A stretch of 64,000 bases of DNA from Betaproteobacteria bacterium HGW-Betaproteobacteria-7 (GTDB taxonomy: Bacteria > Pseudomonadota > Gammaproteobacteria > Burkholderiales > Rhodocyclaceae): positions 1-64,000 of the forward strand of contig PHCE01000013.1 of the NCBI GenBank assembly GCA_002840765.1, in the 5' to 3' direction. A program made the position numbers and the translations under genes. Shown here piece after piece: positions 28,006 to 35,738 of this stretch. Below the pieces are notes generated by a model that saw nothing but the letters and a program-made list of their open reading frames with translations, searched no databases and had not been told where the DNA came from. Every line of letters starts with the position of its first letter. Position 1 is the first letter of the stretch.

Positions 28006-29421
28006 ATGCCGCAGTTGCCTGCCAACGATTCACTGCCGCTGGCCGATCCGCCGCCCGGCGTTGTCGATCAGTCCGGCCTGATCGCCGCCGCCGCCCACCG
28101 CCTTGCCGGCATCGGCTGCAGTGCCGCCCGCATCGCCGGCTCAGCCGATGATCTGGGTCTTCTTACCGATCGCGCCAATCAGGTTTTCGGCGAGATGCGC
28201 GGCTCGCTGACGGCGATGATTTCCGGCAATCGCGGCATTGCCGAATGCGCCCGGCAGAGCGTCGGCAAGGCCGAAGCGACGCATGGCGCCGTGCGCACGG
28301 CGCTCGATCGCGCCGGCGGGCTGGCCGATTCAGTAGTCCGCGTCGAAAACGCGATCAGCGATGTGTCCACCACCCTGCGCCAGGTGGCCGATGCTTCGCA
28401 GGTGATCAACAAGATTGCTTTCCAGACGCGCATCGTCGCCTTCAACGCTTCCGTCGAGGCCGTGCGCGCCGGCGATGCCGGGCGCGGCTTTGGCGTCGTC
28501 GCCCAGGCGGTCAAGGATCTGGCGCAAATGGTCGCCGATTCGAGTCGCGAGATCGCCACCGTCGTCGATCATCTCGGCGAACGCGTGCGCGAACTGGAGC
28601 ACGAACTCGAGCAGGGGCGCAGCAGTGGCGAGGGCGGCGATGCGCGTTCGCTGGTCGCCGCGGCCATCGATTCCTTCGAAAGCAATTTCGGCGAGGTCGA
28701 GGCCTTGATGCGGCAGACCGCCGCGCAGTCGGCCGCCAACCTGGCGCTGTGCGATCGCTCGGTCGACACCCTGAGCAGCTTCGGCGACGAGTTCGCCGGA
28801 TCCTTGCGGCTGATCGGCGACATCCGCAACGAAGCTGGCAGCCTGCTTGAAACCAGCGAGGAAGCGATCGCCCTTTTCGCCGGTAGCGGCGTCGAGACCG
28901 AGGACAGCCCATTCATCCGCGCCGCCATCCGGGCGGCGACGGAAATCGCCCGGCGTTTCGAGCATGCCCTGGACGAAGACCTGATTTCCGTCAGCGAACT
29001 TTTCGACGAGCGCTATCGGCCGATTCCCGGTAGCAATCCCCAGCAGCACATGACGGATTTCGTCAGCTTGACCGATAGCCTGCTGCCGGCCGTGCAGGAA
29101 ACCGTGCTGCGCCTGTCACCGCTGGTCAGCTTCTGTGTGGCTGTCGATCGCAACGGCTACCTGCCGACCCACAACCGCCAGTTCTCCCAGCCGCAAGGGG
29201 GCGATCCGGTGCGCAATGCGGCCGTCAGCCGCAACCGGCGCATGTTCAAGGATCGCACCGGACTGCGCGCAGCGCACAATCAGGAACCTTTCCTGCTGCA
29301 GACCTACCGGCGCGATCTCGGCGGCGGCAAAACCGTGTTGATGAAGGACGTATCGGCACCGATCTGGGTGCAGGGCCGGCACTGGGGAGCGCTGCGGATT
29401 GGTTACGGGTTTGCCGATTAG
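28006..29421 (+). CDS. Soluble methyl-accepting chemotaxis-like protein
   Basis: 471 residues with no membrane segment or signal peptide. The MCP signalling tip is recognisable at about 137-162 (INKIAFQTRIVAFNASVEAV, then RAGDAGRGF), so it should contact CheA/CheW-like partners. The C-terminal ~110 residues (VSFCVAVDRNGYLPTHN onward, with DVSAPIWVQGRHWGALRIGY) look like a Cache/PAS-type sensory domain placed after the signalling region. The ribosome site GAGGAG (27991-27996) lies 9 bases before the ATG. No che genes are adjacent. Confidence 0.8.
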   Translation: MPQLPANDSLPLADPPPGVVDQSGLIAAAAHRLAGIGCSAARIAGSADDLGLLTDRANQVFGEMRGSLTAMISGNRGIAECARQSVGKAEATHGAVRTALDRAGGLADSVVRVENAISDVSTTLRQVADASQVINKIAFQTRIVAFNASVEAVRAGDAGRGFGVVAQAVKDLAQMVADSSREIATVVDHLGERVRELEHELEQGRSSGEGGDARSLVAAAIDSFESNFGEVEALMRQTAAQSAANLALCDRSVDTLSSFGDEFAGSLRLIGDIRNEAGSLLETSEEAIALFAGSGVETEDSPFIRAAIRAATEIARRFEHALDEDLISVSELFDERYRPIPGSNPQQHMTDFVSLTDSLLPAVQETVLRLSPLVSFCVAVDRNGYLPTHNRQFSQPQGGDPVRNAAVSRNRRMFKDRTGLRAAHNQEPFLLQTYRRDLGGGKTVLMKDVSAPIWVQGRHWGALRIGYGFAD

Positions 29422-29432
29422 TTGTGAGTTGC

Positions 29433-29471
29433 TCGTCGCTAGCTCTTGTTGCGCGAGTTAGCCTGCGACGA
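29433..29471. terminator. Imperfect inverted repeat between convergent genes
   Basis: TCGTCGC (29433-29439) pairs with GCGACGA (29465-29471). Further imperfect pairing of TAGCTC with GAGTTA lies inside. It sits in the 59-bp gap between the chemoreceptor and cysH stops, where a bidirectional terminator is expected. Confidence 0.4.
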
Positions 29472-29480
29472 AATGCCGAC

Positions 29481-30206
29481 TTAGGAGGTGGCCTTCACGT
29501 GAAGGCCACATTCCTTGGATTCCGGTGATTCCCACCACCACCGTCCCGAACGGATGTCTTCGCCGGGGGAGATGGCGCGGCTGCAGGGAGCGCAGCCGAT
29601 GCTGGGGTAGAACTTGTCGTGTAGGGCGTTGTAGGGCACGGCGTGCTGCTTGATGTAGGTCCATACTTCCTTTTCGCTCCAGTCAGCGAGCGGGTTGAAC
29701 TTTTCCAGGCCATTGCCTTCGTCGTACTCGCGCAGCGCCAGGTTGCCGCGGGTGGCGGCTTGTTCGGCGCGCATGCCGGTGATCCAGGCTCGCTTGCTGG
29801 CCAGGGCGCGGCGCAACGGTTCGACCTTGCGCGCATAGCAGCAGGCCTTGCGCAGCGTCACCGATTCGTAGAAGGCGTTGATGCCGTGATTGCGTACGAA
29901 GCTCTCGACTTCCTCGGCTTGCGGGAAATAGACCTTCAGCTTGAGCTGGTAGTGCTGTTGCACGGCAGCCATCAGGTCGTAGGTTTCCAGCGGCAGGCGG
30001 CCGGTGTCCAGGCTGAAGATCTCGATCGGCAGCCGAGCCTTGACGATCAGATCGGTCAGCACCATGTCCTCGGCGCCGAGGCTGTTGGCGAAGGCGGCCG
30101 GCGACCAGTTGTTGGCGATTTCGCGGAGCAGGGTCTGGGCGGCGGCGGTCTTGCTGGCAACGCTGGCCGTCAGTTCCGGGGTGATCTTTAGCAGGTTTGG
30201 CGTCAT
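29481..30206 (-). CDS. cysH: Assimilatory APS reductase (CysH family)
   Basis: 241 residues. The PAPS/APS reductase fold is shown by EIFSLDTGRLPLETYDL, and the C-terminal catalytic Cys lies in KECGLH (C233). Two extra cysteine pairs, ACCYA (C122-C123) and GCAPCSR (C205, C208), are the [4Fe-4S] ligands that mark the APS-reducing subgroup. The likely reaction is therefore APS to sulfite + AMP with thioredoxin as donor, which fits the absence of a CysC domain in this window. Last of three genes with DUF934 and cysI; 7 bases separate it from the DUF934 gene. Confidence 0.92.
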   Translation of the reverse strand: MTPNLLKITPELTASVASKTAAAQTLLREIANNWSPAAFANSLGAEDMVLTDLIVKARLPIEIFSLDTGRLPLETYDLMAAVQQHYQLKLKVYFPQAEEVESFVRNHGINAFYESVTLRKACCYARKVEPLRRALASKRAWITGMRAEQAATRGNLALREYDEGNGLEKFNPLADWSEKEVWTYIKQHAVPYNALHDKFYPSIGCAPCSRAISPGEDIRSGRWWWESPESKECGLHVKATS

Positions 30207-30213
30207 GGTGGGT

Positions 30214-30726
30214 TCAGGCGCGGCGGCGGAAATAGGGTTGCGGCTGGCTGGTCGACGCCTGGTAGCCGTCGCTGAAGGCGGAGAAACCGGCTGCCAGCGC
30301 GTAGACCGCGTCCTTGCCTTCCTTCAGCGCGTAGCTGTCGAAGCCGACGCGCTGCAGGTAGAACAACTGGTCGTGAAGGACCTCACCGACGGCGCGTACT
30401 TCACCCTGGTAATGGTAACGCTGGCGCAGCAGCGCGGCGGTCGAATAGCCGCGGCCATCGACGAATTTCGGGAAATTGATGGCGATGACAATGAAGTAGT
30501 CGAGATCGCCGGCGACATCCTCGACGCGCTCATCAGGCTGAAGCAACAGGCCGATGCGCTTGTGGCAGGAGATGATTTCGGCCTTGCGCGCCTGCCAGAC
30601 GGCAAGCGGAAAGATCACGTCGCCGGCCGGCAGGGCGAGCGTTTCCGGGGTATCACCTTCGGCCAGTTCCAGGGTCAGCCAGGTATCGGCCTGAGCCGTG
30701 CGGTTCTTGATCAGTTGCGCCATCAT
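30214..30726 (-). CDS. DUF934 protein, sulfite-reduction associated
   Basis: 170 residues of the DUF934 family (core: DYFIVIAINFPKFVDGRGYS and LLRQRYHYQGEVRAVGEVL). Cytosolic, no signal peptide. Family members are typically encoded directly after cysI-type sulfite reductases, as here, where its first codon overlaps the cysI stop (ATGATG arrangement at 30721-30726). An accessory role in sulfite reduction or electron supply is inferred. No CysJ flavoprotein gene is visible nearby. Confidence 0.85.
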   Translation of the reverse strand: MMAQLIKNRTAQADTWLTLELAEGDTPETLALPAGDVIFPLAVWQARKAEIISCHKRIGLLLQPDERVEDVAGDLDYFIVIAINFPKFVDGRGYSTAALLRQRYHYQGEVRAVGEVLHDQLFYLQRVGFDSYALKEGKDAVYALAAGFSAFSDGYQASTSQPQPYFRRRA

Positions 30727-32414
30727 GCGGCCTCCTTTTCTGCTGCCTTGGCCTTGCCATGGGCACGGCCCTCGTAGACACGGTTCTTGAACGGGTCTAT
30801 GCCGATGCGATCGAAGGTGTCGAGGAAGCGTTCTTCGTCCTGGCGGTTTTCAATATAGACGTCGATGATCTTGGCGACGACGTCCGGCATTTCACCGGCC
30901 GAGAACGACGGGCCGATCACCTTGCCAAGCTTGGCTTCATTGCCCTGGCGGCCGCCCAGGGTGACCTGGTAGAACTCGGCGTCGTTCTTGTCCACGCCAA
31001 GGACGCCGATGTGGCCAACGTGGTGGTGGCCACAGGCGTTCATGCAGCCGGAGATGTTGAGGTCGATCTCGCCGATGTCGAACAGGTAGTCGAGGTCGTC
31101 GAAGCGGGCCTGGATGGCGTTGGCGATGGGGATCGACTTGGCATTGGCCAGATCGCAGAAATCGCCGCCCGGGCAGCAGATGATGCCGGTCAGCAGGCCG
31201 ATGTTCGGCGTCGCCAGGCCAGCGTCACGGGCCGCCTGCCAGACGGCGTAGAGGTCGCCCTGGCGGACGTCGGCGAGGATGACGTTCTGCTCGTGGCTGA
31301 TGCGCAGTTCGCCGAAGCTGTAGCGGTCGGCCAGGTCGGCAACGGTTTCCATCTGTTCGGAAGTTATGTCGCCGGGGGCAATGCCGTGCTGCTTCAGCGA
31401 CAGGGTGACGGCGGCGTAGCCAGCAACCTTGTGCGCGTGGGTATTGCGCTCCAGCCAGCGGGCAAAAGGCTTTTCGGCGTCGCGGCGGGCGGCGATGTAG
31501 CTGTCGTCGGCGGCTTCGGCACTGTAGGCCGGCGCGGTGAAATGCGCGGCAACGCGGTCGAACTCGGCCTGGGTGATGGTCGCCGGGCCATCCTTGCCGT
31601 GTTCCCACTCGGCTTCGACCAGACGGGTGAATTCCTCGACGCCGAGGGCCTGGACAAGAATCTTGATACGCGCCTTGTAGGCGTTGTCGCGGCGGCCGAA
31701 GCGGTTGTACACGCGGAGGATGGCCTCGCAGTAGGAGAGGATGTGCTGCCAGGGCAGAAACTCGCGCACCACCTGGCCGCGGATCGGGGTGCGGCCGAGG
31801 CCGCCGCCGACGATCACGGTGAAGCCGGTTTCGCCATTTTCCTGCTTCAGCTGCAGGCCGATGTCGTGGAACCAGGTGACGGCGCGATCTTCCTCGGTGC
31901 CGGAAATGGCGATCTTGAACTTGCGCGGCAGGAAGGCGAATTCGGGGTGGAAGGTGGTCCACTGGCGGAGGATTTCGGCCAGCGGCCGCGGGTCGATGAT
32001 TTCGTCGGCGGCGACGCCGGCGAACTGGTCGGTGGTGATGTTGCGCAGGCAGTTGCCGGAGGTCTGGATGGCGTGCATCTCGACTGCCGCCAGTTCGGTC
32101 AGGATGTCCGGCACGTCCTCGATTTTCGGCCAGTTCAGCTGCAGGTTGTGGCGGGTGGTGAAATGGCCGTAGCCGCGATCGTATTTCCGGGCAACGCTGG
32201 CCAGGGTGCGCAACTGGGCTGAGTTCATCATGGCGTACGGCACGGCGATGCGGAACATCGGCGCGTGGCGCTGGATGTACAGGCCGTTCTGCAGGCGCAG
32301 CGGGCGGAATTCGTCGTTGGTCAGCTCGCCGGACTGCCAGCGGCGCACCTGGTCGCGGAACTGGGCCACGCGTTCGTTGACCAGTTGGCGGTCGATGGCA
32401 TCGTATTTATACAT
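30723..32414 (-). CDS. cysI: Sulfite reductase hemoprotein (CysI-like)
   Basis: 563 residues with the two-fold nitrite/sulfite reductase repeat. The [4Fe-4S]-siroheme ligands are C414-x5-C420 (CCPGGDFC) and C457-x3-C461 (SGCMNACGHHH). N-terminal substrate motifs include HFTTRHNLQLNW and TSGNCLRN. It reduces sulfite to sulfide with six electrons. The gene context (cysH, DUF934, divergent cysB) favours sulfite over nitrite. A GAGGAAA ribosome site precedes the ATG. First gene of the operon. Confidence 0.93.
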   Translation of the reverse strand: MYKYDAIDRQLVNERVAQFRDQVRRWQSGELTNDEFRPLRLQNGLYIQRHAPMFRIAVPYAMMNSAQLRTLASVARKYDRGYGHFTTRHNLQLNWPKIEDVPDILTELAAVEMHAIQTSGNCLRNITTDQFAGVAADEIIDPRPLAEILRQWTTFHPEFAFLPRKFKIAISGTEEDRAVTWFHDIGLQLKQENGETGFTVIVGGGLGRTPIRGQVVREFLPWQHILSYCEAILRVYNRFGRRDNAYKARIKILVQALGVEEFTRLVEAEWEHGKDGPATITQAEFDRVAAHFTAPAYSAEAADDSYIAARRDAEKPFARWLERNTHAHKVAGYAAVTLSLKQHGIAPGDITSEQMETVADLADRYSFGELRISHEQNVILADVRQGDLYAVWQAARDAGLATPNIGLLTGIICCPGGDFCDLANAKSIPIANAIQARFDDLDYLFDIGEIDLNISGCMNACGHHHVGHIGVLGVDKNDAEFYQVTLGGRQGNEAKLGKVIGPSFSAGEMPDVVAKIIDVYIENRQDEERFLDTFDRIGIDPFKNRVYEGRAHGKAKAAEKEAA

Positions 32415-32535
32415 TGGGGTTTCCTCTAGCAGCGATCAGCAGCCCGCCAGCAGAGCTGGAAGAAGGGGCAAGAATCCATGGGGCGAATCGTAGCAGCGCT
32501 TATTTGTATCAAAAAGAATATTGAGTTAGATTGGT

Positions 32536-32550
32536 ATAGCTTTTGGTTAT
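32536..32550. promoter_or_regulatory. Candidate LysR-type (CysB) box between cysI and cysB
   Basis: ATAGC-N5-GTTAT, a 15-bp interrupted near-dyad with the T-N11-A pattern (T32537, A32549), lies in an AT-rich patch between the divergent cysI and cysB starts. It is 63 bases before cysB and 122 before cysI. LysR regulators commonly bind such sites to autoregulate and to control the divergent target. Confidence 0.45.
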
Positions 32551-32612
32551 TAGGGTAGCAAAACCCCGGTCCTGCCCATTCGATCCTCGATCCTGCAACT
32601 CGATCCCAAAAA

Positions 32613-33554
32613 ATGAAACTTCAGCAATTGCGCTACATCGTCGAAATCCGGCGCCAGGGACTCAATGTCTCGGAGGCGGCGGAGTCGCTGTTCACTTCGC
32701 AGCCGGGCATCTCCAAGCAGGTCAAGCTGCTTGAGGACGAGCTGGGGGTAGCTATTTTCGAGCGCAGCGGCAAGCGCTTCACCGGTGTCACCGAACCGGG
32801 GCGGACGGTACTGACGATCGCCGAGCGCATTCTTGGCGAGGCGGAGAACCTCAAGCGCGCCTGCGCCGATTTCTCGGCTGGCGACAGTGGCCGCCTGGTG
32901 CTGGCGGCCACCCATACCCAGGCGCGCTACGCGCTGCCGGTCGTCGTCCGTGATTTCGTCGCCCGCCACCCCGGCGTCAAGCTGGAAATGCACCAGGGCA
33001 GCCCGACGCAGATTGCTGAATGGGTGCTCGCCGGTGATGCCGACATCGGCATCGCCACCGAGGCGCTCGACCAGTATCCGCAACTGATCACGCTGCCGGT
33101 GCGTCAGTGGAACCATTGTGTGATCGCCCCGGCAGGCCATCCGGTGCTGGGGGTGCAGCCATTGTCGTTGCAGGAACTGGTTCGCTGGCCGCTGATCACC
33201 TACGACACGGCTTTCACCGGGCGTTCGCGCATCAACCGTGCCTTCGAGCGCACCGGTATTGCGCCGAACATCGCGCTGACCGCCCTCGATGCCGACGTGA
33301 TCAAGACCTACGTCAGTCTCGGCCTCGGTCTCGGTATCATCTCGGCACTTGCCTTCGATGCGCAGCGCGATGCTGGCCTGGTAGCCATCGACGCCAGCCA
33401 TCTGTTCGAATCGAACACCACGCGCTTGGCGCTGCGGCGCGGTACCTACTTGCGCCGCCACGATTACGACCTGATCGAACTGTTCGCCCCGCACCTGACG
33501 AAGCGCGTGGTCGACATGACCCTGCAGGGCAGCGGCGACGCCTATCAACTATAA
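32613..33554 (+). CDS. cysB: LysR-family regulator CysB
   Basis: 313 residues. The N-terminal winged helix-turn-helix is MKLQQLRYIVEI onward, with SEAAESLFTSQPGISKQVK. The C-terminal effector domain contains ATHTQARYALP, the CysB/Cbl-type signature for N-acetylserine or sulfur ligands. In the family it activates sulfate assimilation genes. Here it is divergent from cysI, its expected target. A perfect 16-bp palindrome (33550-33565) overlaps its stop codon. Confidence 0.93.
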   Translation: MKLQQLRYIVEIRRQGLNVSEAAESLFTSQPGISKQVKLLEDELGVAIFERSGKRFTGVTEPGRTVLTIAERILGEAENLKRACADFSAGDSGRLVLAATHTQARYALPVVVRDFVARHPGVKLEMHQGSPTQIAEWVLAGDADIGIATEALDQYPQLITLPVRQWNHCVIAPAGHPVLGVQPLSLQELVRWPLITYDTAFTGRSRINRAFERTGIAPNIALTALDADVIKTYVSLGLGLGIISALAFDAQRDAGLVAIDASHLFESNTTRLALRRGTYLRRHDYDLIELFAPHLTKRVVDMTLQGSGDAYQL

Positions 33555-33565
33555 CTTTAGTTATA
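33550..33565. promoter_or_regulatory. Perfect 16-bp palindrome at the cysB 3' end
   Basis: TATAACT-TT-AGTTATA, two perfect 7-bp arms, spanning the cysB stop codon and lying 55-71 bases upstream of the HDOD gene start. It resembles the imperfect dyad at 32535-32552. It could be an operator for the HDOD gene; it is too AT-rich for a good terminator. Confidence 0.4.
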
Positions 33566-33620
33566 TTCACCTCAGTCGCTTTAGTCTATAACCTTCCGGA
33601 TATCTTTCGGAGGCCGCCTA

Positions 33621-34466
33621 ATGAATGCCGTAATTGATGAAAAGCAGCTGGAAAAGCTGTTGAATGGTGTCGATATTCCGCCGTGCCCGGCGATCCTCAT
33701 CGACATCGACCGCGAACTGGCCAAGGAGGCGCCGGACCAGCGGGAAATTGCCCGCCTGATCAGCAAGGACGTGGCCCTATCAGGGCATGTAATGCAGGTG
33801 GCCAATTCGCCGGCCTTCTCGACCGGCCACAAGTTCGGCTCGATCATGCAGGCGCTGAACATCCTCGGCACCCGGCAACTGTTCAATCTGGTCGTTTCGC
33901 AACTGCTGAAGATCGCCCTGTCCGGCAAGCCGGAAGTGCCGATGGAACGCTTCTGGGAGACCTCGGCCCTGACCGCGCGCCTGTCGGCCGAACTGGCCCG
34001 TCGCCTGCGTTGCGTTCGCCCCGATGTCGCCTATACCTTCGGTTTGTTCCACGACTGCGGCATTCCGCTGATGATGAAGCGGTTTCCCAACGCCCGCGAC
34101 GTGCTGGCCGAGGCCAATGCCTGCGAGGAACGCAAATTCACCGAGGTCGAAGACCAACACCTTGGGACCAACCACGCTGTCGTCGGCTATTTCCTGGCCA
34201 AGCGCTGGCGCCTGTCGGCCGACGTCACCGAGGCCATCCTGCACCACCACGATTATTCCGTGCTCAACAAGCCGGAAGTGCTGTCGCAGACGGCGCGCCT
34301 GGTGATTGCCGTGACCGTGCTGGCCGAGCACATCATCCGCCTGCATGCCGGCGACGATGGTTATCAGGAGTGGGGCAAGGCGGCGACTGAAGCCTGCGAA
34401 CTGTTCGGCCTGTCGCTGGGGGCGGTGGACGACCTGGTTGAGGACATGCGCGACTGGCTAGGGTAG
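33621..34466 (+). CDS. HDOD domain signalling protein
   Basis: 281 residues, essentially one HDOD domain: LISKDVALSGHVMQVANSPA, then SIMQALNILGTRQLFNLVVS, with FGLFHDCGIPLMMK in the HD-like position and AILHHHDYS later. No receiver or other partner domain. GGAGG (33609-33613) lies 7 bases before the ATG. It follows cysB at 66 bases but has no visible sulfur-related feature. Its last 9 bases overlap the 3' end of the convergent NosD-like gene. Confidence 0.88.
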   Translation: MNAVIDEKQLEKLLNGVDIPPCPAILIDIDRELAKEAPDQREIARLISKDVALSGHVMQVANSPAFSTGHKFGSIMQALNILGTRQLFNLVVSQLLKIALSGKPEVPMERFWETSALTARLSAELARRLRCVRPDVAYTFGLFHDCGIPLMMKRFPNARDVLAEANACEERKFTEVEDQHLGTNHAVVGYFLAKRWRLSADVTEAILHHHDYSVLNKPEVLSQTARLVIAVTVLAEHIIRLHAGDDGYQEWGKAATEACELFGLSLGAVDDLVEDMRDWLG

Positions 34467-35666
34467 CCGCCGCAGGCGCGGTGCCGAATCGCGCAGAATC
34501 AGCGAGGGCGCCGAAAAGGGCGCCAGGCGTTCGAGAAAATCGAGCAGTTCGAGCACCGGCGAGTTCCTGAAGAAGCGCGCTGCCGGTGTCTCCATCCAGA
34601 TGCGGTCAGCGAAGGCGTACAACTCGTGCGGCCGGTCGCCGAAGCCATCGCCGTCAAGGTCGAAGCCCTCGTAAATGTCCCAATAGTTGCCCCACCAGAA
34701 ATCGTTCAGCGCATCGCCATCGCCGATGATCATCACCGGCCACAGATTGCTGCGGAAGTCGTTGCCGATCGCCACATGTCCGCCTTTGGCGCCGTAGAAA
34801 TAGACGCCGGTGACGTTGTGGGCGATCAGGTTGTCGATGAAGACGATGCGGTTGAGCGGATGCATCGGCGAGTCGGCCATGATGCCGTGGGCGCAGTGGA
34901 CGATCTCGTTGTTCTGGACCAGCGCCGCCGCCGTTTCCTTGAGGGCGACGCAGGCGCCCGACGGGTCCATGGCGTGGGTGATGCGGTTGCCGCGGATGAT
35001 CAGGCCGTCCGAATTAAGGGCGACGATGCCGGTGGCGTTGTTGTCGAAACGATTGCCGTCGATCAGCGTGCGGTGAGCGAATAGCAGATTGATGGCGCGC
35101 CGGCTGTCGCGCACGTTGTTGCCGACGAAGCGGTTGCGCGGCGCATTGCTTACCGTGATGTCGCGAATCTGCGCGATGTCGTTGTTCTCGATGCGGTTGC
35201 CGGTGCTGTACCAGAGACGCAGGCCGTCACCGCGGTCGGCGATGTCGACGGCGCGCGAGCGGATGCGATTGCCGCGGACGATGCTGTCATCAGTGCGATG
35301 CAGCGAGATGCCGAAGAGGACATCCTCGATGACGTTGTTTTCGATCAGTAAATTGCGCCCTTCGGCCATCAGGCCGCCGTCGAGGGCATCGTGCGACTCG
35401 CCGCTGTTACGCAGGGTCAGGCCGCGCAGGGTAACTTGGTCAGCACGGACGGTGAGCACCGTGCCCTTGCCGCCGGCATCGATCACCACCTGGCCGCCAC
35501 CATCCAGAATCATCGGTTTGTCGATGACGGCCGGTCCGCCATAGGTGCCGGGCGGCAGTTTCAGTACGCTGCCGCTGGCTGTCAGGTCAATCCACGGCTG
35601 CAAGGGCTGGTTGGCAAAAGCCAGCGGCGAAACCAGCAGGAAGAGCGGCAGGCAGAGACATCTCAT
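34458..35666 (-). CDS. NosD-like periplasmic right-handed beta-helix protein
   Basis: 402 residues with a signal peptide (MRCLCLPLFLLVSPLAFA). Repeated beta-helix rungs of the type NNVIEDVLFGISLHR, GNRIRSRA and NRFDNNATGIVAL follow. The C-terminal part (NYWDIYEGFDLDGDGFGDRP onward, LFGISLHRTDDS earlier) closely follows NosD, the periplasmic accessory protein for the copper site of nitrous oxide reductase. No nosZ, nosF or nosY is adjacent, so either the nos cluster is elsewhere or this paralog serves another periplasmic metalloenzyme. Confidence 0.82.
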   Translation of the reverse strand: MRCLCLPLFLLVSPLAFANQPLQPWIDLTASGSVLKLPPGTYGGPAVIDKPMILDGGGQVVIDAGGKGTVLTVRADQVTLRGLTLRNSGESHDALDGGLMAEGRNLLIENNVIEDVLFGISLHRTDDSIVRGNRIRSRAVDIADRGDGLRLWYSTGNRIENNDIAQIRDITVSNAPRNRFVGNNVRDSRRAINLLFAHRTLIDGNRFDNNATGIVALNSDGLIIRGNRITHAMDPSGACVALKETAAALVQNNEIVHCAHGIMADSPMHPLNRIVFIDNLIAHNVTGVYFYGAKGGHVAIGNDFRSNLWPVMIIGDGDALNDFWWGNYWDIYEGFDLDGDGFGDRPHELYAFADRIWMETPAARFFRNSPVLELLDFLERLAPFSAPSLILRDSAPRLRRLP

Positions 35667-35738
35667 GCGGCCCGACTGTAGCCGGCGTCGGCCATCCCGG
35701 CATTCACCTGCATCAAATTTGCCCGCAGGCGGCGCCGC

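Noticed and set aside
30759..32222. A 487-codon open frame antisense to cysI
   Set aside because: No motifs; the reverse-strand CysI has all its cluster cysteines.
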